Counted from the first letter of the stretch, positions 44,932-53,808 are shown. The stretch: 64,000 nt of DNA from Halomicrobium salinisoli (GCF_020405185.1 NZ_CP084463.1:868001-932000), one strand, 5' to 3'. Numbers and translations: made by a program. The notes: generated by a model not told the origin, from the letters alone.

Positions 44932-45128
44932 CAACGGCGAATCGACGGGGCGGCCAAAAAGTACTTTCGTAATCATACCCGTAATCAGACTCGGTTACGT
45001 ACCGATTAACCCGGGGCGTAGCCTCGGAATAATTATTGACAACACACGTGATTCCGAATTTTTCCGATATCACGGATCTCGGCCCATCGCCGTCCCCTCT
45101 AACGGATATCCGGGGACGTGCGTCGCAG

Positions 45129-45146
45129 TTAACAAGTGTTAAATAG
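45129..45146 (+). promoter_or_regulatory. Candidate operator overlapping the TATA box of the PadR gene
   Basis: TTAACA-AG-TGTTAA (45129-45142) is an inverted repeat that runs directly into TTAAATAG (45139-45146), a probable TATA box 22-29 bases before the ATG. A repressor dimer on this site would block TBP. PadR-family regulators commonly bind such palindromes and repress themselves, so autoregulation is likely. Confidence 0.5.
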
Positions 45147-45167
45147 CTTGGTGACATTCAACTAACC

Positions 45168-45527
45168 ATGTCAGAGGCGCAAGCCATCGAAAGCAGCCCG
45201 GGCATCGCACGAGAACTCACGGCCTTCCAGCAGAACATCCTCGTTATCCTCTCCGAGGAACCCCGTTACGGTCTGGCTATCAAGCGCGAGCTCGAGGAGT
45301 ACTACGACGACGAGGTCAACCACGGTCGGCTCTACCCCAACCTCGACGACCTCGTCGAGCTGGGCCTCGTCGAGAAGAGCGAGCTCGACAAGCGGACCAA
45401 CCAGTACGCGCTGACGGAGGAGGGCAAGCAGGCGGTCCTCGATCAGCTCTCCTGGGTCTTCGGCAAGTTCGTCACCGACGAGAGCCGCGCCGAGGAGCTG
45501 CGCGATCTCGTCGCCGCGCACGAGTAA
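45168..45527 (+). CDS. PadR-family transcriptional regulator
   Basis: 119 residues. A winged-helix domain starts ELTAFQQNILVILSEEPRYG and includes LAIKRELEEYYDDEVNHGRL and the wing LVEKSELDKRTNQYALTEEG, all PadR landmarks. The C-terminal helix would dimerise. It should bind the palindrome overlapping its own promoter. No effector-domain extension is present, so the ligand, if any, is unknown. Confidence 0.9.
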   Translation: MSEAQAIESSPGIARELTAFQQNILVILSEEPRYGLAIKRELEEYYDDEVNHGRLYPNLDDLVELGLVEKSELDKRTNQYALTEEGKQAVLDQLSWVFGKFVTDESRAEELRDLVAAHE

Positions 45528-45534
45528 GGGGCAG

Positions 45535-46083
45535 TTACTCCAGCGGACACGCGGTTTCACTTTTCTCGAAGGCGAGCCGGATAGAGTCCTCTACGAGTTC
45601 GCGCTGGCGCTCGGTCGGCCAGGCGTTCCGGACGAAGTACTCGTCGAGGAACTCCTCGAGCTCTGCGCGCGTCAGGTCCGGAATGGGCTTCGCGTAGTGG
45701 TTGTCAGCGAAGTCCGCGAGCGCGCGCACGTTCGCCTCGTGGACCGATCCCGCCTCGGCCGCGGCGGCGACGATCTCGTCGTTGCGCTCCGCGACGGCCT
45801 CGTAGTCGCCCTCGCCCGGACCGGAGAGCGGCCGCTCGACGCCGCGGTCGACGTCCTCGATCCGCTCCGGGCGGACCGTGTCGCCCTCGACCCACTCGTC
45901 GGGATAGCAGACGAGGACCGTGCCGTCGTCGTCCTCGCGCTCGCGGGCCACGTAGCCGTATTCCGCCACGAGTTCGTCGCGCTCGGCGCGGTAAGCTTCG
46001 CTTTCGTCCTCGTCCACGGCGTCGCGGGCGAGTCGCGTCAGTCGCTCCGCCTCCTCGATGGCGTCTTCCGGGATGTCAGTCAT
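45535..46083 (-). CDS. rnhA operon protein of unknown function
   Basis: 182 residues, acidic and soluble. The N-terminal helical part (EDAIEEAERLTRLARDAVDE) is followed by a small beta segment (GTVLVCYPDEWVEG) and a helical C-terminus with FVRNAWPTERQRELVEDS. It is the conserved haloarchaeal neighbour of rnhA. Its ATG lies inside the end of rnhA (8-base overlap), so the two are co-translated. Function unknown. Confidence 0.75.
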   Translation of the reverse strand: MTDIPEDAIEEAERLTRLARDAVDEDESEAYRAERDELVAEYGYVAREREDDDGTVLVCYPDEWVEGDTVRPERIEDVDRGVERPLSGPGEGDYEAVAERNDEIVAAAAEAGSVHEANVRALADFADNHYAKPIPDLTRAELEEFLDEYFVRNAWPTERQRELVEDSIRLAFEKSETACPLE

Positions 46084-46669
46084 CGTCCAGGGCCTCGTTC
46101 GCGAGTTCGTCGGCGCGGTCGTTTATCTCCCGCGGGACGTGCTCGATGGACCACTCGTCGAACTCGGTCAGCAGTTCCCGGACCCGGACGCGGCGCTCGC
46201 GCAGGTCTGGGTCGTTGGCGTTCCACTCGCCCCGGACCTGCTTGACGATCAGCTCCGAGTCGCCGCGGACCCGGACGTCGTCGAACCCGTAGTCGCTGGC
46301 CACCTCCAGCGCTTTCACCAGCGCCTCGTACTCGGCGCGGTTGTTCGTCGCCCGCCCGATGCGCTCGCCGCCCTCGGCGACGATGCCCTCGTCCGTGACG
46401 AGGACGTACCCGACTGCGGCCGGCCCGGGGTTCCCGCGGGACGCGCCGTCGAAGTAGGCGTGGACGCGACCGCCGCCATCGCGCAGCAGCGCCTCCATGC
46501 GGCCGGTGTCACCGCCCTGTACGACCACCTTGTCCTCGTACGCCACGGCCGTGGCGCCGTCGTAGCTCGCTCGCCACTGCTCGTGGTCGGTGTTGCCCGG
46601 TTCCACGTCGACCCCGGCGGCCGCCAGTCGCTGGCGGGCCCGCTCGGGGTCGCACTCGATGACCGGCAT
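46076..46669 (-). CDS. rnhA: Ribonuclease HI
   Basis: 197 residues from the ATG at 46669. Residues about 68-197 form the RNase H fold: first catalytic Asp in HAYFDGASRGNPGPAAVGY, Glu in ATNNRAEYEALVKAL, Asp in VRGDSELIVKQV, and a later Asp in NDRADELANEA. The N-terminal about 65 residues are an additional domain common in haloarchaeal RNase HI. It removes RNA from RNA-DNA hybrids in the cytoplasm. It is divergent from the TFB gene. Confidence 0.93.
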   Translation of the reverse strand: MPVIECDPERARQRLAAAGVDVEPGNTDHEQWRASYDGATAVAYEDKVVVQGGDTGRMEALLRDGGGRVHAYFDGASRGNPGPAAVGYVLVTDEGIVAEGGERIGRATNNRAEYEALVKALEVASDYGFDDVRVRGDSELIVKQVRGEWNANDPDLRERRVRVRELLTEFDEWSIEHVPREINDRADELANEALDDD

Positions 46670-46840
46670 GGGTGCCTCTCGCCGACCTGATACCAAAGGC
46701 GTTCCGGTCGAAGCGGCGACATCGAACCGGTGATAGAGGCTCTCTGTCCGGCACTTTTCCCGTCTGACGTTGCCGTACCGAAGCCACAAGGCTTTTCACC
46801 GAGGATTTAAGTGTCATCGAGTTACTACTATAAAAATGCG

Positions 46841-47812
46841 ATGACACGGTCCACCCGCCAGCAGGAGCGCGAGCGAGCAGCCGCGAACGAGCACGCCGAA
46901 TCGGAGTCGGAGGGGGTGCGGAACTGTCCCGAGTGCGAGTCCGAGAACCTGGTCAAGGACGCCGACCGCGGCGAGCTGATCTGCGAGGACTGCGGTCTGG
47001 TCGTCGAGGAGGGCAACATCGATCCCGGTCCGGAGTGGCGCGCGTTCAATCACCAGGAACGGCAGGAGAAATCGCGGGTGGGGGCCCCGACGACGCAGAC
47101 GATGCACGACAAGGGACTGACGACGACGATCGACTGGAAGGACAAGGACGCGTACGGTCGCTCGATCTCCTCGAAGAAGCGCTCCCAGATGCACCGCCTG
47201 CGCAAGTGGCAGGAGCGCATCCGCACCAAGGACGCCGGCGAGCGCAACCTCCAGTTCGCCCTCTCCGAAGTCGATCGCATGGCGTCCGCGATGGGCGTCC
47301 CGCGTTCGGTGCGCGAGGTCGCGTCGGTCATCTACCGCCGCGCGCTCGACGAGGACCTCATCCGCGGCCGCTCCATCGAGGGCGTCTCCACGTCCGCGCT
47401 GTACGCCGCCTGCCGCAAGGAGGGCATCCCGCGCAGCCTCGAGGAGATCTCTGAGGTCTCCCGCGTCGACCGCAAGGAGATCGGTCGCACTTATCGCTAC
47501 ATCTCCCAGGAACTCGGCCTGGAGATGGAGCCGGTCGACCCCAAGAAGTACGTCCCTCGCTTCTGCTCCGAACTCGATCTCTCCGAGGAGGTCCAGTCCA
47601 AGGCCAACGAGATCATCGAGACCACCGCCGAGGAGGGCCTGCTCTCGGGGAAGTCGCCGACGGGCTACGCCGCGGCGGCCATCTACGCCGCCTCGCTGCT
47701 CTGCAACGAGAAGAAGACCCAGCGCGAAGTGGCAGACGTCGCGCAGGTGACGGAAGTCACCATCCGGAACCGCTACCAGGAACAGATCGAAGCCATGGGC
47801 ATCCACAGCTAG
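46841..47812 (+). CDS. tfb: Transcription initiation factor TFB
   Basis: 323 residues from the ATG at 46841. A GTG start at 46811 would add a Ser/Tyr-rich stretch and would lie next to the TATA-like ATTTAA (46805-46810), which instead fits a leaderless start at 46841. The N-terminal zinc ribbon ([10 protein letters not shown] and [11 protein letters not shown]) and B-finger region are followed by two cyclin-fold repeats (about 125-215 and 220-315). It recruits RNA polymerase to TBP-bound promoters. Haloarchaea carry several TFB paralogues; which one this is remains open. Confidence 0.95.
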   Translation: MTRSTRQQERERAAANEHAESESEGVRNCPECESENLVKDADRGELICEDCGLVVEEGNIDPGPEWRAFNHQERQEKSRVGAPTTQTMHDKGLTTTIDWKDKDAYGRSISSKKRSQMHRLRKWQERIRTKDAGERNLQFALSEVDRMASAMGVPRSVREVASVIYRRALDEDLIRGRSIEGVSTSALYAACRKEGIPRSLEEISEVSRVDRKEIGRTYRYISQELGLEMEPVDPKKYVPRFCSELDLSEEVQSKANEIIETTAEEGLLSGKSPTGYAAAAIYAASLLCNEKKTQREVADVAQVTEVTIRNRYQEQIEAMGIHS

Positions 47813-47896
47813 CCCGTTCGACCGCTTCTCGCGTCCAGTCGCTCTTCGAGTGCCGCCCGGCGAGGGCTCCCGACCTCGTCGGGATGACGGTCGACC

Positions 47897-47980
47897 GGGG
47901 ACGAACGGAGTAGGTCCTCAGGCGTCCACGCGAGCGGAGCAAGTGTGGGCTCGGAGGACGAACGGAGTGAGTCCTCAGGC
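47897..47980. repeat. Two diverged copies of a short palindromic element
   Basis: GGACGAACGGAGTnnGTCCTCAGGCG occurs twice, about 57 bases apart (first near 47899-47923, second near 47956-47980). In the second the outer sequence is GAGGAC...GTCCTC (47954-47976), a hairpin. The stop codon of the minus-strand membrane gene lies inside the second copy. The remaining 47813-47896 DNA holds no gene. Confidence 0.55.
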
Positions 47981-48385
47981 GGGTTCCGCGGATTCGGTCG
48001 CTTCCTCGCGACCGGCAGACAGGTCGTGGATGTCCCGACCCTCGTCCCAGGTGACGGCCCTGACGACGGCCAGCGCGCCGGCGATGGCCACGAGCGCGCC
48101 GCCGACCATGGTGATCGTCGTGAAGGGCTCGACGAGGCCGAACAGCACCGGTGAGATCGCGATGAACCCCCCGCAGACGACGGCGGCGACCGCCGACCGG
48201 AGCGCGGGGCGCTTCCCGTACGCGACTCGATAGGCGCAGTGCCCGACAGCCATCGCGGCGAACTGACCCACGAGCACGTTCGAGAGCGCCTGCGAGTGGC
48301 TCACCGGGTACAGCGCCGGGACGAACACCAGCAGTACGGCGACCAGCGTGGCCGCGACCGTCGCCGCCTTCGTGACGCGAGCCAT
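47975..48385 (-). CDS. Small membrane protein of unknown function
   Basis: 136 residues from the ATG at 48385. Four hydrophobic segments are visible, at about 8-25, 33-50, 65-85 and 90-108, followed by an acidic tail. There is no recognisable family motif. It probably resides in the cytoplasmic membrane. The divergent region to nreA is 144 bp. Confidence 0.65.
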   Translation of the reverse strand: MARVTKAATVAATLVAVLLVFVPALYPVSHSQALSNVLVGQFAAMAVGHCAYRVAYGKRPALRSAVAAVVCGGFIAISPVLFGLVEPFTTITMVGGALVAIAGALAVVRAVTWDEGRDIHDLSAGREEATESAEPA

Positions 48386-48498
48386 TGGTATAACACCTGT
48401 AGTTACCACCTACTCCCACGTAACTGTTTGGCCTTCGGTACCACGCGAGGCCGGGAGTCGCTGCGACCGGCCGGTCGCCCCGGGACCGGTGGGTCACA

Positions 48499-48505
48499 GT
48501 TATAC
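48499..48505 (+). promoter_or_regulatory. TATA element of nreA
   Basis: GTTATAC lies 25-31 bases before the ATG at 48530, the spacing expected for a leaderless transcript. Confidence 0.5.
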
Positions 48506-48529
48506 CCTCCAGTCCCCTACGGCCCGTGA

Positions 48530-49816
48530 ATGCGCCTCGACGAGTTCGTGGAGGGGTTCGAGCGGGACGAGGCCGCCGAGCGGCGGCGCCTGGCCGAGGA
48601 GAAGTCCTACGAGATCACGAACTACCTGGACGACGTCGAGCGGCAGTTCCAGGAGACCGTCCAGGGGGACTCCCTGTTCGGATCCACCGCGCCGGAGATC
48701 TTCGTCGGCCGGTCGGGCTACCCCGACGTCTCGACGGGCGTCCTCTCGCCGATGGCCGAGGACGCCGACGCCGAGGCCTACGCCACGAGCGGCGACTGGT
48801 ACCACCAGGGGCTGGGCGTCGGCGACGTCCTCCAGCGCCGGACGGGCCTGCTCAACTCCACCCGCTCCGCGAAGGTCGACGTCAACGACGTCTGGGACGG
48901 CTTCGTCGGCACGCAGCGCGAGGTCGCCATCGCCGACCACCCCGTCGACGTCGAGGTCGGGCTGGACGACGCGCCCGAGATCGACCTGACGCTGGACGAC
49001 ATCGGGACCCCGACCGGGCCGCGGGCCAACGCCCGCGAGGCCGACCTCGCCGAGAACCCCCACGTGCCCCGCTCCGTCGAGAAGACGCTGGAGGACGACG
49101 ACTGGCGCGCGGAGGGCGCGATGACCTACCTCTACCGCCGCGGGTTCGACGTCTACGAGGTCAACACCATCCTCTCGGCGGGCGCGCTCGGACAGAACCG
49201 CGAGCGCAAGCTCGTCCCGACGCGCTGGTCGATCACTGCCGTCGACGACACCGTCGGCCAGTACCTCCGGGGCGGCCTGCTGAACCGCAACACCATCGAC
49301 CAGACCGAGGTCTGGTACAACGAGTACATGGGCAACCGCTACTGGGTGCTCCTCTCGCCCGGCCAGTGGGAGTTCGAGCTGGTCGAGATGAAGGCGCCCG
49401 AGAGCGTCTGGAACCCCGAGGGCAGCGACTACTACCTCGCCAGCGCCAGCGAGGGCTACGAGGGCCGCACCGGCTACGTCGACGAGACCGCCGGCGCGTA
49501 CTACGCCTCCCGCCTGGGCGTCCTCGAACACCTCCGGGAGCGGGACCGGCAAGCGAAGTGTCTCGTCCTCCGCGAGGTCACCGACGAGTACTGGGCCCCC
49601 GTCGGCGTCTGGCAGGTCCGCGAGGGCGTGCGCAACGCCTTCGACGACGACGCCCGGACGGACGCGCCGACGATCCCCGACGGCCAGCCCGCCGTGGCCG
49701 AGACGTTCCGCGACGCCGTCAACGGCGTCGTCGGGCAGCTCCCCGTGCCGATGAACACGCTTCGGCGGAAGTCGGACATGGTCGCCGGGATTCAGGCGCA
49801 GTTGAGCGACTTCTAA
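48530..49816 (+). CDS. nreA: Archaeal DNA-repair protein NreA
   Basis: 428 residues. The conserved blocks FVGRSGYPDVSTGVLSPMAE, RSVEKTLEDDDWRAEGAMTY and NRYWVLLSPGQWEFELVEMK are diagnostic of the NreA/NreB (DUF650/651) family. The C-terminal QAQLSDF is a PCNA-interacting (PIP) box. NreA acts with PCNA in repair of interstrand damage in haloarchaea. It is a single gene on a leaderless promoter. Confidence 0.92.
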   Translation: MRLDEFVEGFERDEAAERRRLAEEKSYEITNYLDDVERQFQETVQGDSLFGSTAPEIFVGRSGYPDVSTGVLSPMAEDADAEAYATSGDWYHQGLGVGDVLQRRTGLLNSTRSAKVDVNDVWDGFVGTQREVAIADHPVDVEVGLDDAPEIDLTLDDIGTPTGPRANAREADLAENPHVPRSVEKTLEDDDWRAEGAMTYLYRRGFDVYEVNTILSAGALGQNRERKLVPTRWSITAVDDTVGQYLRGGLLNRNTIDQTEVWYNEYMGNRYWVLLSPGQWEFELVEMKAPESVWNPEGSDYYLASASEGYEGRTGYVDETAGAYYASRLGVLEHLRERDRQAKCLVLREVTDEYWAPVGVWQVREGVRNAFDDDARTDAPTIPDGQPAVAETFRDAVNGVVGQLPVPMNTLRRKSDMVAGIQAQLSDF

Positions 49817-49880
49817 AGGAGGTTTTCAGCGGTCACCTCGGACCAGAAGACATTCTTGATTCCGCTACGCACGCGCTCGC

Positions 49881-50099
49881 ATGCAAATCGGACTCCCCGG
49901 TACGCAGGAGATGATCATCCTGCTGTTCGTGCTCCTCTTCTGGGTCGGGGTCATCGCAGTCGGCGTCCTCGTCGCCCTCAGACTCAAGAGCCGCTTCTCC
50001 GACTCCGACGACCAGTCGGAGCGGATCGAGCAACTGGAAGACGAGGTCGAGGAACTCCGAGAGGAACGGGACGCGCGCGAGTCCCGGAGCGACCGCTAG
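49881..50099 (+). CDS. Small single-membrane-helix protein with coiled coil
   Basis: 72 residues. One membrane helix (MIILLFVLLFWVGVIAVGVL) near the N-terminus is followed by a basic, then strongly charged coiled coil (ERIEQLEDEVEELREERDAR). The beginning MQIGLPGTQEMIILL recalls TatA-type proteins, but the FG hinge motif is absent, so a true TatA role is doubtful. Its stop codon overlaps the stop of the convergent DUF302 gene (bases 50096-50099). Confidence 0.65.
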   Translation: MQIGLPGTQEMIILLFVLLFWVGVIAVGVLVALRLKSRFSDSDDQSERIEQLEDEVEELREERDARESRSDR

Positions 50100-50536
50100 A
50101 GGTTCCCGAACGCCTCGTCGACCATCTCGCCGGTCTCGGCGACGACATCGGCCCACTCGTCGTCGTCGGGCGCGAGGTTGACCAGACGGGCGATGCGCAT
50201 GATCGAGACGTGGTAGACGGTTTGGACGCCGGGCTCCTCTTCCCAGACGATGACGTTACAGGGGAACAGCGCGCCGATGCGCTGCTCGCTGGCGTCCAGC
50301 GCCCAGTTAGCCATCCGGGGGTTGCAGGCCCCGAGGACGTAGTAGGGGTCGCGGTCGGCGTCGACCTTCTCGTTCAGTAGCTCGGAGGGCGAGAACTCGA
50401 CGGGGACGCCGAAGCCCGCGTCGGTGAACACCTCTCGGACGTGCTCGACCGCCTCCTCGTGGTCCATCTCCAGCGTGGCCCGCTTCTCGCCGACGTCGTC
50501 GCCGCCGATCTGCGCGGGGTCGATTGGGAGCGCCAT
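50096..50536 (-). CDS. DUF302-family protein
   Basis: 146 residues from the ATG at 50536. The core YYVLGACNPRMANWALDASE and IGALFPCNVIVWEEEPGVQT contains the conserved Cys-Asn-Pro and Pro-Cys-Asn-Val blocks of DUF302, a small domain sometimes suggested to bind heme or metals. Function unknown. The protein is soluble, acidic and probably cytoplasmic. Confidence 0.85.
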   Translation of the reverse strand: MALPIDPAQIGGDDVGEKRATLEMDHEEAVEHVREVFTDAGFGVPVEFSPSELLNEKVDADRDPYYVLGACNPRMANWALDASEQRIGALFPCNVIVWEEEPGVQTVYHVSIMRIARLVNLAPDDDEWADVVAETGEMVDEAFGNL

Positions 50537-50581
50537 GGCTGACGGTAGCGCCCTGCGCGACAAAAGGGTATCCGAGGGGAT

Positions 50582-50875
50582 TCAGCTCTCGGTCGGGACC
50601 GGACCGTCGCCGATGGCGTCGCGGACGGCGCCCGTGAACTCCTGCCGGGACTGGAAGTAGGTCAGGTCGACCTCCGCGAGGACGTCCGCCAGCTCGCGGG
50701 GGCCGTCGGGTGTGCGGACCGTGACGTCGCCCTCGCGGTCGACGACGGTGCTCTTCTCGATGCCCCAGGTGAGCCGCGAGGCCACGCGGGCGACGGGGGC
50801 GCCCTCGACGGGGGCGCCCTCGCCGAGTTCGACGGCGGGTTCCTCCTCTTCCTCGCTGTCCTCGTCGTCGCTCAT
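50582..50875 (-). CDS. Small acidic haloarchaeal protein (DUF5789-like)
   Basis: 97 residues from the ATG at 50875. An acidic disordered start (DDEDSEEEEEPAVELGEGAP) leads to a folded part with TVVDREGDVTVRTPDGPREL and ADVLAEVDLTYFQSRQEFTG. The pattern matches a small conserved haloarchaeal family of unknown function. It ends 46 bases from the DUF302 gene on the same strand. Confidence 0.7.
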   Translation of the reverse strand: MSDDEDSEEEEEPAVELGEGAPVEGAPVARVASRLTWGIEKSTVVDREGDVTVRTPDGPRELADVLAEVDLTYFQSRQEFTGAVRDAIGDGPVPTES

Positions 50876-51056
50876 GCCCGAGCGTTCCCCGCGGCGGTGA
50901 TTAGTGCTTTCGGAACGCCTCGGTCGTCGCGCGGGCATCCCCCGGAGCGCCAGCGACGGAGGGCTCGACGGACAAGTACAGCGAGTCCGTCGGCGCGGAC
51001 CCCGTCTTGCGCGCGTCTGACGGGTAGTTTTGAGCGGTGCCGCGCTAGAGGCGACC

Positions 51057-52211
51057 ATGACGAGCCTCACGGACGTCTACGAGGGTCGCGTCGGTCGCGT
51101 CGCCAGCCGGCGCCAGCAGCTCCTCGGCGGCGGGCTCTTTCTGGTCGGGGCGACGGCGGTCGTCGCCGCCATCGCCGTGGCGACCACGGTGGTCGGCGTC
51201 GAGACCATGGGCAAGTACGGGGGGCGCGAGCTGGCGGGCGTCCTCGCGGGCCTGGGCCTGCCGGCGGTGTTGCTGGGCGTGTTCACCGTCCTGCCGGCGG
51301 GCCGCACCGCGCGCGCCGGCGCCGTCATCGGGGCCGGCGTCGCCGTCCTCGGCGTGGCCCTGTTCCGCCACGCCTACCCGTACCAGTGGGTCCAGGCCGA
51401 CCCGCTGTTCGCGCTGGCCACGGCGGTCGTCTACTTCCTGGGCGTCGTGACCGTCTTCTGGTGCCTGTTCGTCGCGCTGGCGACGTTCCAGACGCGCAAC
51501 GACCCCGGCGGGACGGCCCGGATGGAGATCACCCGCGAGGGACGGATCCGGCTGGTCGAGGAGGCCCGCTCGCTGGGCCGGTTCGGCGGCGTCGGCCTCT
51601 TCGGCTCCGAGCCCGACGGCACCGTCGAGACCCAGACCAATCGCGAGGAGGCCGACGACGGAGCGGCCAGTCGGAAGCCGAACGCCGAGGTCGCGACCGC
51701 GAACGGGACGGGGCGGGCGGCCGACGGACACGCGGTGACCGACGACGCGACGGTCGGCACCGGGAGCGCGTCGACGGAGCGCGGCGGGCGAGACGACGGG
51801 ACGGAGCCCGACGACGCCGGCTGGTCCACGCCGGGCCAGTCCGGCACGGGCACTCAGTCCGGCACCGGCGGGCAGTTCGGCGCCGGCTGGTCCACGGCGG
51901 ACCAGAGCGGATCCGGCGGCGCCCGCCAGCCGAATCCCGCCGCGACGGCCGACGGGGGCTCCGCCGCGGACGACGGCATCGTCGAGCCGAGCTTCGGCCC
52001 CGCGGCCGGGAGCGGAGCCGAGGCGAGCGACGACTCGTCGGACAGCGGGACCCCGGACGTCTACTGCGGGAACTGCCGGCACTTCGAGTACGTGATGGCC
52101 GACGGCGAGCCCGCGCCGTACTGCAAGCTCCACGAGCGCCGGATGGACGACATGGAGGCCTGTTCGGGCTGGGTGAAGCAGTCGCCCGGCGACGCCGTCG
52201 ACGTGGACTGA
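51057..52211 (+). CDS. Membrane protein with disordered linker and C-terminal Cys motif
   Basis: 384 residues from the ATG at 51057. Four hydrophobic segments (about 22-45, 58-78, 84-102, 115-140) are followed by a cytoplasmic disordered linker of about 150 residues rich in Gly, Ser, Thr and Asp (GWSTPGQSGTGTQSGTGG). The C-terminus carries a compact zinc-binding-like motif (CGNCRHFEY, CKLHER and MEACSGWV). This is a conserved haloarchaeal architecture (DUF7139-like). Function unknown. Confidence 0.75.
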   Translation: MTSLTDVYEGRVGRVASRRQQLLGGGLFLVGATAVVAAIAVATTVVGVETMGKYGGRELAGVLAGLGLPAVLLGVFTVLPAGRTARAGAVIGAGVAVLGVALFRHAYPYQWVQADPLFALATAVVYFLGVVTVFWCLFVALATFQTRNDPGGTARMEITREGRIRLVEEARSLGRFGGVGLFGSEPDGTVETQTNREEADDGAASRKPNAEVATANGTGRAADGHAVTDDATVGTGSASTERGGRDDGTEPDDAGWSTPGQSGTGTQSGTGGQFGAGWSTADQSGSGGARQPNPAATADGGSAADDGIVEPSFGPAAGSGAEASDDSSDSGTPDVYCGNCRHFEYVMADGEPAPYCKLHERRMDDMEACSGWVKQSPGDAVDVD

Positions 52212-52230
52212 GCCGCGGACGAGATTCCCG

Positions 52231-52240
52231 TGATTTAAAT
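52231..52240 (+). promoter_or_regulatory. TATA box of tfs
   Basis: TGATTTAAAT lies 28-37 bases before the ATG at 52268, fitting a leaderless transcript. Confidence 0.6.
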
Positions 52241-52267
52241 TGTGGCGACGGCTTACGGGGAACAACG

Positions 52268-52591
52268 ATGGAGTTCTGCGACGAATGCGGCTCGATGATG
52301 AAAACGGAAGACGGGACCTGGGTCTGCGGGAGCTGCGGCTACGAGAAGGCCCGCGACGACGAGGCGGAGGCCGCGATGGTCACGACCCAGGGCCAGGAGG
52401 AGAGCGAGATCGTGGACACCTCCGAGGTCGACGCCGAGGACATGGGCCCGACGACGGAGGCCCACTGTCCGGAATGTGGCAACGACCGCGCGTTCTGGGA
52501 GATGAAGCAGATCCGCGCCGCCGACGAGTCCGAGACGCGCTTTTTCACCTGCACCGAGTGCGAGCACAAGTGGCGCGAGGACGACCACTAG
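52268..52591 (+). CDS. tfs: Transcription factor S (TFS), RNA cleavage factor
   Basis: 107 residues. Two zinc ribbons are visible: N-terminal CDECGSMM with CGSCGYEK, and C-terminal CPECGNDRAFWEMKQIRAAD with CTECEHKW. The acidic DE pair in RAADESETRFFTC, which TFIIS and TFS use to stimulate transcript cleavage by RNA polymerase, is present, so this copy should be active in rescuing stalled polymerase. Confidence 0.95.
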   Translation: MEFCDECGSMMKTEDGTWVCGSCGYEKARDDEAEAAMVTTQGQEESEIVDTSEVDAEDMGPTTEAHCPECGNDRAFWEMKQIRAADESETRFFTCTECEHKWREDDH

Positions 52592-52673
52592 CGGCGAGTC
52601 GGTACCACTTCTTCGCGACCGCCGCGAGCGGCGATTCTCCGCACCGGAGTCGTAACGCCGGGTCGCCCGTCTG

Positions 52674-53012
52674 ATGGTCCGTGTGGCCCGATTCGGTGAT
52701 GCCATACGTATTTGGCGCGACACTTACCCGAGTGACGCCCGAAGTCGCCCCGTGGGCGTTCTACACAGACTCCGGACGTGGTACACGCTCCACCTCGGGA
52801 GAGGCCGGGAGCTGCGCGAGAACGGCGCGACGCTGCGCTCGTGTCCCCACTGCGAGCGGGAGACGCCCGTCTTCGAGACGCAGTACGGGCGCGACGGTCA
52901 GCCGGTGTCGTTCACCGTCTGTCTCTGGTGTCGGGGACTGATCGAGTACAGCGACCTGTCGACCGAACCCCACGAGCCGTATCTCTCCGCGCGCGAGGCA
53001 CAGACGCACTGA
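52674..53012 (+). CDS. Small zinc-ribbon protein
   Basis: 112 residues as written from the ATG at 52674. The conserved part is the C-terminal two thirds: LRENGATLRSCPHCERETPV and FTVCLWCRGLIEYSD, a CxxC-CxxC zinc ribbon. A TATA-like TACGTATTT at 52708-52716 lies inside the first 15 codons, so the true start may be the GTG at 52752 (86 residues). The N-terminal 26 residues look non-conserved. Function unknown. Confidence 0.6.
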   Translation: MVRVARFGDAIRIWRDTYPSDARSRPVGVLHRLRTWYTLHLGRGRELRENGATLRSCPHCERETPVFETQYGRDGQPVSFTVCLWCRGLIEYSDLSTEPHEPYLSAREAQTH

Positions 53013-53039
53013 CCAGGGCCGTTCCGGAACGGGACGGAG

Positions 53040-53771
53040 TCAGGGCCGGCGCGCGAAGGTGAGGTAGCCGGTGTGACCGACGCCGCGCGTCGAGGGACGG
53101 GTGCCCCGGTCGCCGACGTCGAGTTCCCGCTGGATCGTCTCCAGGGACTCGACGTCTTCGAGGCCGACCTCGCGGGCCGCCTCGACGGCCTCGCGGGACT
53201 GCTCGACGAACGGCGAGTAGACGGCGACGAAGCCGCCGGGCACCAGCAGGTCCGGCGCCCGCTCGACGACGGCGGCCGCGTCGCCGGTGTCCAGCGTGAC
53301 GGCGTCGAACTGCTGGCCGAGGCCGTCGAGGTCGTCGGTCACGTCGCCGGTCCGGACCTCTACGGCGTCCGCGACGCCCGCGTCGGCCATGTTCTGGCGC
53401 GCCACCTCGGCGAACTCGGAATCGCGCTCGTAGGTGACCACGGAGGCGCCGATGCGACCGAGGTAGGCCGCCAGCACGCCCGTGCCCGTGCCCGCGTCGA
53501 GGACGCGGTCGCCGGACTGGAGGCCGGTCCGGCCGACCACGAGCCCGATGTCGCGGGGCATCATCGGCGCCCCGGTCCGCTCGAGGTGCTCGAACAGGTC
53601 CGGGCCGCGCAGGTCGCGGACAGTGAAGGCCTCGCCGAGGTGCGTCTCGACCACGTCGCCGGGCTCGACGTCCTCGGGCACCTCCATGATGCCGAGGTCC
53701 GATTCGAGGGTGTCGCCGGGCGAGAGCAGGTGCTCGCGACCTCGTTCGCGATGAACGAAAAGGTAGCTCAT
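53040..53771 (-). CDS. trmI: tRNA (adenine-N1) methyltransferase, TrmI-like
   Basis: 243 residues. The N-terminal beta-barrel part (SYLFVHRERGREHLLSPGDT) is followed by a Rossmann methyltransferase domain with DAGTGTGVLAAYLG (SAM-binding motif I), ERDSEF (motif II) and the motif IV-like VTLDTGDAAAV. It methylates A57/A58 in the T loop of tRNA. It is 37 bases from the NAC gene on the same strand, part of a translation-linked cluster. Confidence 0.9.
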   Translation of the reverse strand: MSYLFVHRERGREHLLSPGDTLESDLGIMEVPEDVEPGDVVETHLGEAFTVRDLRGPDLFEHLERTGAPMMPRDIGLVVGRTGLQSGDRVLDAGTGTGVLAAYLGRIGASVVTYERDSEFAEVARQNMADAGVADAVEVRTGDVTDDLDGLGQQFDAVTLDTGDAAAVVERAPDLLVPGGFVAVYSPFVEQSREAVEAAREVGLEDVESLETIQRELDVGDRGTRPSTRGVGHTGYLTFARRP

Positions 53772-53808
53772 GGTGACAGTCGGATCGCAGGCGGGACGAC
53801 CGTCACTC

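Noticed and set aside
49881..50099. Small membrane protein as TatA
   Set aside because: It lacks the FG hinge and the amphipathic helix following the membrane segment, having a charged coiled coil instead.
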